Assembly (NCBI GenBank): GCA_020073545.1
Contig: JAIQEZ010000039.1
Coordinates: 1-36,367, forward strand
Length of the DNA: 36,367 nucleotides
Direction: 5' to 3'
Source of the DNA: Terriglobia bacterium
GTDB lineage: Bacteria; Acidobacteriota; Terriglobia; UBA7540
The notes under the pieces were generated by a model. That model ran no database searches and was not told the DNA's origin. It worked only from the letters and a program-made list of their open reading frames with translations. This document shows, piece by piece, positions 25,014 to 33,138 of the stretch (positions are counted from its first letter, which is position 1; every line of letters begins with the position of its first letter). A program made the position numbers and the translations under genes.

Positions 25014-26993
25014 CTAGTCGCCGGTGGCTCTTATCCAGATGGGGTTAGTATAGCAGCGAAACTCTTCCTTGGCGCTGTTTCGTGTGCTGGCCTCCAGCCG
25101 GACGTATTTCCATTCTTCCGAACCTTCTTTCAAGACTTGGCGAAGCTCGAAGGGCACAAGACCCTCGCTGGAGAGGCCTTTGGCGGAAGGCACGGGCACC
25201 TCCACAGGTTTCAGCTCACCGGTGCTGGTTCCCACAATCAGCCGGATAGATTGCAGGGGCCCAAATTCTTCACTGCTCACCCAGAGGAGTTGCAGAGCGG
25301 GGAGGGACTTCAGAGGGCAGGAGATATCCTGGCCGATGCCCACGTCTTCGGGGTCGCCGAGAGATCCGTTGGAGTTGCGATCGAAGCCGGCGATCAGAAG
25401 GGGACCGTTGCTTGCCACGCTGCGGCCATCACGCAGGGCACGCAGGACGTTCTCACCACGCGCCCCCATGCCCTCCGGCGCGTACGCTACGGTGGAGATC
25501 CGGCCGAGGGCGTTGTCCTCCGCATATCCGTTTAGGCCCCGCGACGGCTTGCCGATAAAGTCCACGACGTCCATGGTGGCTTCGTAGTTCAGGTCGCCAT
25601 GCGCATCTGAACCCGCGGCGAAGAAGGTCTTGAAGAGCGGAGCGTTCACCCCATCACTCCGAGGCCGGAGGCCGCGCTCGAGCAGCGGTTGCCACCCCGA
25701 CTTGATTCCTTGTTCCAGGCGTGCGTACTGGTCAGCGTCCTTATCGTGTTGGAAGCAGGCGCTCGCTTCCGCGTGGGGATGGATGCAGAAGGGGTCACGC
25801 ATGTCATCGGCAGTGGCCATCGTGGCACGGTTCCAAGGTTCGAGGCCGACCACACCTGCCTGGAGCTGCTTGCCATCCGCCGCGAGGAAATCCACGTCCA
25901 AGTCCCACTTTCCCCCGCGTATGACGGGGCTGATGGGGTCAAAGGGGTGGGCGGCGTACGCGAATCCGCCCGCCGCGACAATGCGCGCCAGAGCGTCCTT
26001 GAGGGGCATGGCTGCGGAGGCAATAGAGCCGTCGCCCGTCAAGACAACCGCGCTATCGACGTCGGTGGGATCTGGGAACCCCTTGTCGGGATCATCGGGT
26101 GACGGCGCCGCCACCATGTGGATGGTGACCAAGAAGGTGTCCTTGCCGGACGAGAGGGTCATCTCCTCGCCGCGAATCAGCATCACCCGGTCGTCCCGAT
26201 ACTTCTTGACGTCGTTCAACTCTTCCTTATAGCGTTCCGGAGAGAGGTCGGTGGAATGGTCGGCCAAGAGCAGCCAGTCCATCCCGGCCTGCAGAGCCGC
26301 CTGCTTGGTACCGTTGAGTGGGTACCCGCGCTCCGCAGGATTGTCGGTATAGGCGGTGTGGTAATGCATGTCACCTCGATACCAATTGGCAATCCGGGGA
26401 AGCGGCCCGGCATTCAGGCGAACGCGCAGATAAAAGTCCTGGTTCGGCCAATCCACGACCCGAAACGAGATCCAGAAGTCCGCTGAGGCGAACGGCCCGC
26501 CCAAGTAATGGCTGGCGAGAAAAGACTGAACCGCCTGGCGGGGCACTTCGAGAGTCTGCCTCAGCCGGTCCTGAATCACCAAGGGCTGGCCGTCCGTGCG
26601 CGCGTCAAAGGAAAACTCCTTGCTCGTTCCCAGCAGTAATGCCTCCTGGGTGAACTTATGCTGGGCGCCCGTGGGTTTCACATAAATGTTCACACCCTGT
26701 AGTTTTAGCGGGTCCCGCTGGACATAGCGGGAGACAGCAGAACCCGTGGTGTGGGCGGCCTTCTCGATACCGTTGATGACCTCCAGATAGATGGGGAGAT
26801 ACGCATCGTCAGCATTTCGCAGCGAGCGCGGCGCGTCAGCCCGGAAGAACACGCCGGTCTTTGAGAACTTCTCCTTGAGTTGGGACGTCAGGCTCTCCTG
26901 GGTTTGGGAAAAGGCTGGAGTGGAAGAGGTAAAACATGCCGCCAGGACGGCGGCGCAGACGAGAGAGTAAGAGTATCGGATGCATGGTTTCAT
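25014..26993 (-). CDS. Exported PHP-domain (CehA/McbA-type) metallohydrolase
   Basis: This encodes 659 residues from ATG 26993, which overlaps the upstream TGA as ATGA; the longer reading to 27029 would run into the neighbour. A signal sequence (SYSLVCAAVLAACFTSSTPA) is followed by an accessory beta-rich region (about 30-215). The PHP-type metal motifs come next: RGDMHYHTAYTD (HxH), WLLLADHSTD, YAAHPFDPI and AAGSDAHGDLN. CehA/McbA relatives hydrolyse carbamate or phosphoester-type bonds; several uncharacterised secreted ones occur in Acidobacteriota and Planctomycetes. The substrate here is unknown. Translational coupling to the degenerate protease gene suggests the two exported proteins act together. 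Confidence 0.85.
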   Translation of the reverse strand: MKPCIRYSYSLVCAAVLAACFTSSTPAFSQTQESLTSQLKEKFSKTGVFFRADAPRSLRNADDAYLPIYLEVINGIEKAAHTTGSAVSRYVQRDPLKLQGVNIYVKPTGAQHKFTQEALLLGTSKEFSFDARTDGQPLVIQDRLRQTLEVPRQAVQSFLASHYLGGPFASADFWISFRVVDWPNQDFYLRVRLNAGPLPRIANWYRGDMHYHTAYTDNPAERGYPLNGTKQAALQAGMDWLLLADHSTDLSPERYKEELNDVKKYRDDRVMLIRGEEMTLSSGKDTFLVTIHMVAAPSPDDPDKGFPDPTDVDSAVVLTGDGSIASAAMPLKDALARIVAAGGFAYAAHPFDPISPVIRGGKWDLDVDFLAADGKQLQAGVVGLEPWNRATMATADDMRDPFCIHPHAEASACFQHDKDADQYARLEQGIKSGWQPLLERGLRPRSDGVNAPLFKTFFAAGSDAHGDLNYEATMDVVDFIGKPSRGLNGYAEDNALGRISTVAYAPEGMGARGENVLRALRDGRSVASNGPLLIAGFDRNSNGSLGDPEDVGIGQDISCPLKSLPALQLLWVSSEEFGPLQSIRLIVGTSTGELKPVEVPVPSAKGLSSEGLVPFELRQVLKEGSEEWKYVRLEASTRNSAKEEFRCYTNPIWIRATGD

Positions 26994-28438
26994 GGGATCA
27001 GCTTTCGAGCAACTTGAATGGGGATGCACTGGTTGGCCGAGGCCGCCAATGCCACCACCTTACCATCGGCATTGAGCAAAGGTGCACCGGATTCGCCAGG
27101 GTCCACCTGATGTTCCATCACCACGGCGGCTCCTTGAAGTTCTACCTTGACGCTGAGAAGACGCGGTTCCGTTTGGGGCTGACTCACCCCGAAAGGATAA
27201 CTGCACAACACCAGCTTGGGATGGGCAGCGAGGTTGGCCGCCGAGTCCTCGAACGACAAGGGATGAAAGCCCGTTCCACTGAGCTGCAGCAAGGCCAGGT
27301 CCGATTCGCCTTCAGCGTGGAGATGCAGAGTGGCCCGCTCTGCGGAGTCCGGATCCTGGTAATCCTGTTGCACCATCTGGTCGGGCGGCGTCATCAGGAC
27401 CTTCAACGTCTGCTTTTCGGTGCTGAGGGCGGACTGAAAATCAGGTTGACCGTCCGCGGCCTTTACCTGGGCGCCGGCCGGCCAGGCGTAGGTCTTCACA
27501 CTGTCTTTGTCCATCTCCAGGTGTTGGTGCTCGATCAGGAAGGCGACCTGCGGGTCAAACTTCCAGGGTGCAACCACGCGTTTGGTGGTCAGCAGCTTTC
27601 CATCCGCACTCACCAAGAAACCGGTGCCGGATTGCGAGAAGGTTTCCGAGGCTTTGGACTTCGGGTCACGCACCACGTATTCCGTGTATAAGAGGTAGAG
27701 AGCGGGTCGTACCGCGACTCCCAGGGTCTGATCCTGATGCAACTTCGCCAGATGTTCCTTCGCCATGTTGAGGGCCGCGACGGAAGCAGGGTTCGTGAGG
27801 GTTAGCAGAATGTTGTCCGCCGTCATGCGGAGGAGGGGGTTGCCCTGGAAGAGGTTCAACGGCACCTGTTCGTTCAGGGTCACCGGGATCACGAGCTGTT
27901 TCGTCCGCAACGCGACTTTCTCCAGAGCGTTCAGCTTGACCTCGATGAAGCTTTGTCCCGTGACCTGGAGCTTGTCATTGTCCACCATTTCGCGGACCGG
28001 CTGCAGGGAGTCCAGGTCCGCAAAAACAATGGAACACTTGAGGGGGGCAGGGACGTCGACGGGGGTCTTATCCGAGAGTCTGAACTCCTGATCGAAGGTC
28101 TCAATGTGAACGGGAATCCCGCTCACCCGTACGTCCTGAAAGTACATTCGCTGGACCGTGGCGGCGCGGTCCACGGGCCGAATGCTGATCGCCAGATCGA
28201 GCAGCAGGCGGTCGAAGTTGATATCCCGAAAGGAGAAACTCTTGTAAACGGCCGGGTTGGGGGCGGGCTGGCCACCCTTGGTGGGAAGCTGGTAAATCTT
28301 GGCGCCGCGGAGCTCTTCCGGCAACTGGCCGGGCGGCTCGGTCTGTTGCGCAACCGCCGGCACGGAAAAAGCGACGACCGTCCATGCGATGGCGGCAAAA
28401 AGCCGAGAACGCGAAAGAATCGATGGTGGCGATAACAT
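26990..28438 (-). CDS. Exported trypsin-fold protein with a missing catalytic His (pseudoprotease)
   Basis: This encodes 482 residues with a signal peptide (FAAIAWTVVAFSVPAVAQ). The N-terminal 250 residues are unrecognised, with beta-rich segments. The C-terminal part reads like an HtrA/S1C trypsin fold: GTGFLVSADGKLLTTKRVV aligns with the usual G-S-G-F...L-T-x-x-H-V-V motif, so the catalytic His is replaced by Arg. ESDLALLQL supplies the Asp region, and DPGESGAPLLNADGKVVAL keeps the Ser of the GxSGxP motif. Without the His it should not be a conventional serine protease and may bind peptides or partners. No PDZ domain is seen. The stop overlaps the start of the PHP-type gene (ATGA), and the cyclase gene lies 40 bp upstream. 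Confidence 0.78.
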   Translation of the reverse strand: MLSPPSILSRSRLFAAIAWTVVAFSVPAVAQQTEPPGQLPEELRGAKIYQLPTKGGQPAPNPAVYKSFSFRDINFDRLLLDLAISIRPVDRAATVQRMYFQDVRVSGIPVHIETFDQEFRLSDKTPVDVPAPLKCSIVFADLDSLQPVREMVDNDKLQVTGQSFIEVKLNALEKVALRTKQLVIPVTLNEQVPLNLFQGNPLLRMTADNILLTLTNPASVAALNMAKEHLAKLHQDQTLGVAVRPALYLLYTEYVVRDPKSKASETFSQSGTGFLVSADGKLLTTKRVVAPWKFDPQVAFLIEHQHLEMDKDSVKTYAWPAGAQVKAADGQPDFQSALSTEKQTLKVLMTPPDQMVQQDYQDPDSAERATLHLHAEGESDLALLQLSGTGFHPLSFEDSAANLAAHPKLVLCSYPFGVSQPQTEPRLLSVKVELQGAAVVMEHQVDPGESGAPLLNADGKVVALAASANQCIPIQVARKLIP

Positions 28439-28478
28439 GCTGTGTGGACCCCCGAGGCCAAACCCGCGCAGGAGAAAT

Positions 28479-30131
28479 TCACCTGGGAAACCGCGCCGTG
28501 CCTTCAGTACTTTCTTGGGGGACGGAATCCTGCCAGCGGATCTCGTAAAGCTCCACGGGCGTTTCCTTGCCTTTCACGCGGATGGGTTCCAGGCGTTGCG
28601 CCGGTATGTGGCCGTTCAATTGCGAGTAGGTTGATTCGGAGATGAGGATTTGTTCTCCGGCCGCATTCGCGCACAGACGCGAGGCCAGGTTGACCGCATC
28701 TCCGATGACCGTGTAATCCATGCGCTTGGCGGAGCCGATGTTTCCGGCCGTCACCGGGCCGGTATTGATGCCCACCCCCATCAGGAGGCGTTGCTGGCCG
28801 CGGTTTTCCCACTCGCGATTGAGATGCGCCAGAGCCCGCTGCATCTCTACGGCGGTCTTGGCGGCACGCAGCGCGTCGTCGGGTTTGGGAAGCGGGGCTC
28901 CGTAAACGGCCATGATGCCGTCGCCCAGGTATTTGTCCAGCGTGCCTCCGCTTTCGAAGATGAGGTCGGTCATCTCCGAGAAGAATTCGTTCAGCAGTTC
29001 CACCACGGCTTGGGGTTCCATGTGTTCCGACATGCGGGTGAAACCGCGAATGTCGGAAAACAAGATGGTGGCGATCTGGTTCTCACCGCCCAGGTGGACT
29101 TGGTCGGGGCTGGCAAGAATCCTTTCGACATTGGCGGAGCTGAGGAAGCGCTCCAGCGCCTGGCGCTCCACGACGCGGCGGGCCAGCTCCTCATGCGAGC
29201 GGGCGTTATCAAAGCTGATGGCCGCCTCCGCCGCAATCACGGAAAAGATACTGAGTTCTTCCATGGAGAACGCATAGGGCTTGCTCAGGCAGTCGACATA
29301 AAAGAGCCCGAAAACGTGGTCTTTGTAAATCAGCGGGGAGCACATCGCCGAGCGGATGCCCGAGATGCGCAGGCTTTGGCTGGAGGAAAAGCGCTCGTCG
29401 CTGCCGACATCATGAATCAGCAGCGGCACGCGGTCGCTCATGACCCGATCGATCACCGTGGTGGAGAGGGCCACGCCGCGCGCCTGGGCTTTCATACTCT
29501 CGTCTTTGTAAAGGAGCACGGCGGGCTTGAATCCCTTCTTGTCGTCGCGGAGCATGACGAAGCCCCGTTCCACGTTCTCCATCTGAAACACCAGTTCCAT
29601 GACCCGGTGCATGACTTCTTCGGGTGTCAGAACGGAGGAGAGCGTCTTGCCGACGGCCAGGAGCAGTTTCAGGAGGTTGTTCTCGTGTTCCAGGGCCTTC
29701 AGCCGGTCCGGGATGGCCACCGGGCCCGTGGCGGCCATGGGCGAGGCAAGCCGCAGAGCTGTCCTGATGTCATCCGCGCCGACCAAACCGTCCACATCGG
29801 TCACGGAGCCGCCCCCGGCTTCAATGTGCAAGTCGTGCGAGCGCCCCGTCTCGTATTTGAGCTCGTACATGCCGATCCCGACCCGGTCCTGGTCGGAGAG
29901 GCCGTGCTCCTGAATCTGCGTGCCGTTCACGAAGGTTCCGTTCAAACTCCCGAGATCATTCAGCAGCGTGATATCACCGGGAAGCACGGTGACGCGCGCG
30001 TGGTGACGAGAGACACTGGGATGGCGCAGAATCAGGTCGTTGGACTCCGCCCGTCCGACACTGATCGTGGGACTGGAAATCTCGAAGATCTGCGTCCGGT
30101 CTGATGGATCGGTAATGACAAATCGAGCCAT
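28479..30131 (-). CDS. FHA-GAF-class III nucleotide cyclase
   Basis: This encodes 550 residues with no membrane segment. FHA domain: residues about 1-95 (ISVGRAESND, VSRHHARV, SLNGTFVNG). GAF domain: about 165-320 (VERGFVMLRDDKKG ... SAMCSPLIYKDHVFGLFYVD). Class III cyclase: about 350-535, with ILFSDIRGFTRMSE and YLGDGIMAVYG supplying the two metal Asp, and NLASRL supplying the transition-state Asn and Arg. The purine-selecting positions appear to be Lys (LDKYLGDG) and Thr (DYTVIGDAV), the usual pair of bacterial adenylate cyclases, so cAMP is the predicted product. The FHA domain would tether or switch it through a phosphothreonine made by the kinase two genes upstream. The C-terminal tail of about 20 residues is disordered. 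Confidence 0.93.
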   Translation of the reverse strand: MARFVITDPSDRTQIFEISSPTISVGRAESNDLILRHPSVSRHHARVTVLPGDITLLNDLGSLNGTFVNGTQIQEHGLSDQDRVGIGMYELKYETGRSHDLHIEAGGGSVTDVDGLVGADDIRTALRLASPMAATGPVAIPDRLKALEHENNLLKLLLAVGKTLSSVLTPEEVMHRVMELVFQMENVERGFVMLRDDKKGFKPAVLLYKDESMKAQARGVALSTTVIDRVMSDRVPLLIHDVGSDERFSSSQSLRISGIRSAMCSPLIYKDHVFGLFYVDCLSKPYAFSMEELSIFSVIAAEAAISFDNARSHEELARRVVERQALERFLSSANVERILASPDQVHLGGENQIATILFSDIRGFTRMSEHMEPQAVVELLNEFFSEMTDLIFESGGTLDKYLGDGIMAVYGAPLPKPDDALRAAKTAVEMQRALAHLNREWENRGQQRLLMGVGINTGPVTAGNIGSAKRMDYTVIGDAVNLASRLCANAAGEQILISESTYSQLNGHIPAQRLEPIRVKGKETPVELYEIRWQDSVPQESTEGTARFPR

Positions 30132-30145
30132 GAAGAGAGCCTAGG

Positions 30146-30811
30146 TTACTCCACGCGCACGACGTCAGAGAACTCCGGTTTCGCGCCGGCATTCATGGTG
30201 ACGACCCGGGCGCGCGCGTTGCCGGCGTCGACCACTTGGGTGACCTCGATGACCCCCACCCGGGTGTTGGGGTCCGTGGCTTTGTAAACGGCCAATCGCG
30301 ATCCCTGCTGAACGCCCTGAGCCGAGCCCATGTCGATCATTACATTCCCGCCGTCTACAGCAGTGATGTAACCCTGGGGCGCCTGGCGAGCCGGCACGGC
30401 CCCCGGACGCGTGACGTTGGCGGTCTCGGCCGGGGCTGCCGGTTGCTGCGCGGGCTGGCCGGTCAGCTTCTTGACAGCATTCTCAGTTTCGGCGCGCAAT
30501 TCCGTGAGCGCCGTCTTCAGCTTTGCGAAGTTCTCCTCGTTGCCGATGCGCAGGGAGGAGAGCATCTGGTCCAAGTCCTGAAGCGACCGCTGCTGGCGGA
30601 TGGTTACGGCCTGGAGTTGCGCCTGATTCTGTTTCAATTCCGCCAGTTGAGCGTTCAGCGCGGCCACCTGATTGCCCAGGGCCTGCATCTGGTCGAGTAC
30701 AGACTTGAACTGGTCGTCGAGATACTTTTGTTCATCCTCTTTCCACTTCGGCCACGCGCTGGGCGCCAAGAAGAGCAGCAAAAAGATGACAAACGTGATA
30801 CGACGGGTCAT
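30146..30811 (-). CDS. Exported coiled-coil protein with C-terminal beta domain
   Basis: This encodes 221 residues with GGAGG 7 nt before ATG 30811. A signal peptide (ITFVIFLLLFLAPSAWPKW) is followed by a long coiled coil (about 25-115, e.g. LGNQVAALNAQLAELKQNQA). A Pro/Ala hinge comes next, then a small beta domain, GYITAVDGGNVMIDMGSAQG ... VGVIEVTQVVDAGNARARVV, of the type found at the ends of several envelope proteins (FlgT-C/SH3-like). The trimeric or dimeric rod plus beta head suggests a periplasmic structural or sensing element. It lies between the kinase (48 bp) and the cyclase (14 bp) genes, so it belongs to that operon. No enzymatic motif is visible. Confidence 0.75.
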   Translation of the reverse strand: MTRRITFVIFLLLFLAPSAWPKWKEDEQKYLDDQFKSVLDQMQALGNQVAALNAQLAELKQNQAQLQAVTIRQQRSLQDLDQMLSSLRIGNEENFAKLKTALTELRAETENAVKKLTGQPAQQPAAPAETANVTRPGAVPARQAPQGYITAVDGGNVMIDMGSAQGVQQGSRLAVYKATDPNTRVGVIEVTQVVDAGNARARVVTMNAGAKPEFSDVVRVE

Positions 30812-30859
30812 GATCGAACCTCCACTGCGTTCCTGGGTGCTTCGCGAAGGGCGCCCGCG

Positions 30860-32788
30860 CTATTGGCTGGTGAGGTTGATATTGATGTTGGACGTCCCAC
30901 TCGCTGAAACGTCAACGTGCTGTTGAACCGGTCGGTACCCTGAAAGCGATATGGCCAGCGTATGCGGCCCAACGGCCAACCGAAAAGATGTGGGAGTCTG
31001 TCCGCCCACCGGCGACCCATCCGCCAGCACCGTGGCGCCCGGTGGGATGGTCCGGACTTCCACGATCCCCGTCCGGGTGACCTCACCAAGGTTTAACTTC
31101 TTGGTGAGGATAGCCCCACTCTTCAGCGTGAACGTCTTTTCGTAAGGTTCCGCCCCCGGCCGCTTCACGGTGTAAGTGTGGTCTCCGGCGCTCAAGGTGG
31201 CGCGCACGGGGCTGGGCCCATAGGATTTTCCATCAATCAGCACTTCCACTCCGGTGGGACTGGTCTCAATGTTGATTTCACCGCGGGGAGAGGAGAGATT
31301 GCCGACGACACTGTTGGTCTGGCCTCCTTCAATCGTCACGCTTTGCTGGAAATCCTCGTAGCCGTCCCTGGAAATGACCACGTTGTAGGTTCCCGCGGGA
31401 AGCCTGGCAATCGTATAAGGTGTCACCCAGCTTGGATCGCTCCGTCCGTCGAGGGAGATCTTCGCACCGGCGACGTTGGCGCTGACTAGAAGTTGTCCCA
31501 CCTTGGCCGCCGCGGGGGCGTGGGTTCGCTGCGGCTCCTGGGTCCGGGCGACCTCGGCTATGGGCGGAATCTCCGCGGACTTCGCCTCCGTCGGTTGGGT
31601 AGGAGTTGTGGCTTGTTGTGCAGTCACGGCAGGCGGCGTAGCCTCCGTAACGACCTGCGACGTGACGGGCTGAACCACGCGCTGGCCCTGTCCGCGCAAG
31701 AGGATGAAGTACCCCACGCCTCCCAATAACGCCACCACCAGGAGGCTGCCGAGGACCCACGCGATTTGGGGAATTCCCTGCGGGCGGGGCGGCGTCGGCC
31801 GAATCACGTGAATAACGGGGGGCCTCGTGACCGGCGTCTCCTCCACCGCGACCGGTGGGGGTTGGGGCGCCTGCTCCTGCATCGGAGGGGCAGGTTCGGC
31901 CGGGCCCACCGCCGTAGGGGCGGTCCTCAGAACCACCGTGCCCTGGGGTGAAGGCGCGCCGCCCAGGGTCCTGTAATTCCTCAGATCTTCTGCCAACTCG
32001 CGGCACGTCTGGTAACGTTCGTCAGAATTCTTGGCGAGCGCTTTGCTAATGACGTAGTTCAAGCCGGCATGAATTGTCCCGTCCAGTTCGCGTGGCGGGA
32101 TGGGGTTCTCATTGATAATTTTATAGATGACCGTAGTAATGTTTTGGCCGCCGAAGGGCTTTTCCCCCGTCACCAATTCGTAAAGGATCACGCCCAGCGA
32201 GAAGATGTCAGACCGGCCGTCGACTTGGCGCCCTTTGACCTGCTCGGGCGACATGTAATTCGGTGTGCCCAAAATCTGGCCGGCCTGCGTCATGCCCAGC
32301 GACATGATCTTGGCAATGCCAAAGTCGGTCAGTTTCACCAGCCCGTTCTGCAGGAGCATGATGTTGGCGGGCTTGATATCGCGATGCACAATCTTGTTCC
32401 GGTGAGCGTGGTCGAGGGCGCTGCAGACCTGGTCATAGATGGGCAGAATGGTCTCAAGGGGCAGGACGTTCTGTTCCTGGACGACCTGCTCGAGTGACTT
32501 GCCCTCCAGGAACTCCATGGCGAGAAAAAGGATGCCGCCGTCCTCGCCAAAATCGTACACGGTGATGATATTGGGATGGGTGAGAATTCCTGCGGCCTGC
32601 GCCTCCCGCTGGAAGCGTGCCTTGTACTCCTGGAACTCCTGCGGAGAAAGGCCCTCGGTGAGCATGGTCTTGATCGCCACCGTACGGCCAATGATCGGGT
32701 CGAACCCCTGGTACACGATCCCCATCGACCCACGGCCCAATTCACCGACGATCTGATAACGCCCTGCTTTGGTCAGTGCTTCGGCCAT
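30860..32788 (-). CDS. Membrane Ser/Thr protein kinase with three PEGA domains
   Basis: This encodes 642 residues with GAGG 5 nt before ATG 32788. The N-terminal Hanks-type kinase (about 10-270) has GELGRGSMGIVY, VAIKTM, IVHRDIKPANIML, LTDFGIAKI, the activation loop to GTPNYMSPEQ, and DIFSLGVILYELVTG; all catalytic residues are intact and it is an RD kinase. A Pro-rich juxtamembrane stretch leads to one helix (WVLGSLLVVALLGGVGYFIL, about 345-365). The periplasmic part has three PEGA repeats (GQLLVSANVAGAKISLDGR; GEINIETSPTGVEVLIDGK; GIVEVRTIPPGATVLADGS). PEGA domains are common surface and sensor modules in Acidobacteriota and Myxococcota. It is the first gene of a six-gene operon and the likely source of the phosphothreonines read by the FHA domains. 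Confidence 0.96.
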   Translation of the reverse strand: MAEALTKAGRYQIVGELGRGSMGIVYQGFDPIIGRTVAIKTMLTEGLSPQEFQEYKARFQREAQAAGILTHPNIITVYDFGEDGGILFLAMEFLEGKSLEQVVQEQNVLPLETILPIYDQVCSALDHAHRNKIVHRDIKPANIMLLQNGLVKLTDFGIAKIMSLGMTQAGQILGTPNYMSPEQVKGRQVDGRSDIFSLGVILYELVTGEKPFGGQNITTVIYKIINENPIPPRELDGTIHAGLNYVISKALAKNSDERYQTCRELAEDLRNYRTLGGAPSPQGTVVLRTAPTAVGPAEPAPPMQEQAPQPPPVAVEETPVTRPPVIHVIRPTPPRPQGIPQIAWVLGSLLVVALLGGVGYFILLRGQGQRVVQPVTSQVVTEATPPAVTAQQATTPTQPTEAKSAEIPPIAEVARTQEPQRTHAPAAAKVGQLLVSANVAGAKISLDGRSDPSWVTPYTIARLPAGTYNVVISRDGYEDFQQSVTIEGGQTNSVVGNLSSPRGEINIETSPTGVEVLIDGKSYGPSPVRATLSAGDHTYTVKRPGAEPYEKTFTLKSGAILTKKLNLGEVTRTGIVEVRTIPPGATVLADGSPVGGQTPTSFRLAVGPHTLAISLSGYRPVQQHVDVSASGTSNININLTSQ

Positions 32789-33138
32789 GTAGCCTCGCTT
32801 TCACACTCCCGGCCTGATCTCGTACGCGCGCCGGAGCAGATCCAGTGATGTTTTTACCTTTAGACCACCACCACGCGTCGGCCTCGCAAGGCTTCAGAAC
32901 GAAAGCCTTGTCAACAAACCAAGCCTAACTCAAGAGGTGGTGCAAGTCAACGCTAACCCCGCGTCCAGAGCGAGCGAAACTGAGCCGCGACGACATTACC
33001 ATCGTTAAACTATCCTAATATCGAAAAATCCCACTACGAAGATCCAAGTGCGCGGCGCCGACGTGCCGGGAGCCAGGAGTTTCGATTGAGTGTAGCTCAC
33101 CTGATTCAATTGACTCTGGGAGAACGCGGCCCTGCTCT
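32789..33138. promoter_or_regulatory. Region upstream of the kinase operon
   Basis: 350 bp between the RlpA gene and the kinase gene, both on the minus strand. It contains the perfect stem at 32887-32910 (listed separately) and an AT-rich patch around 33000-33025 (TTAAACTATCCTAATATCG). The kinase operon promoter must lie here or be read through from rlpA; I could not identify a convincing hexamer pair. No coding frame is supported. Confidence 0.35.
32887..32910. promoter_or_regulatory. Perfect 8-bp inverted repeat about 100 bp before the kinase start
   Basis: CAAGGCTT (32887-32894) and AAGCCTTG (32903-32910) flank an 8-nt spacer. On the minus strand, TTGACA overlaps its outer edge (32907-32912). 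It could be an operator or a stem-loop in the leader; it lacks a T-run. Confidence 0.4.

Noticed and set aside
28650-30104. A 484-codon plus-strand open frame opposite the FHA-GAF-cyclase gene
   Set aside because: Antisense shadow of a gene with complete cyclase motifs; composition is typical of complement reading in high-GC DNA.
18855-32788. A type VI secretion locus, suggested by kinase + phosphatase + FHA
   Set aside because: No TssB/C sheath, baseplate, TssM/L/J, ClpV, Hcp or VgrG gene is visible; the FHA proteins have different partners.
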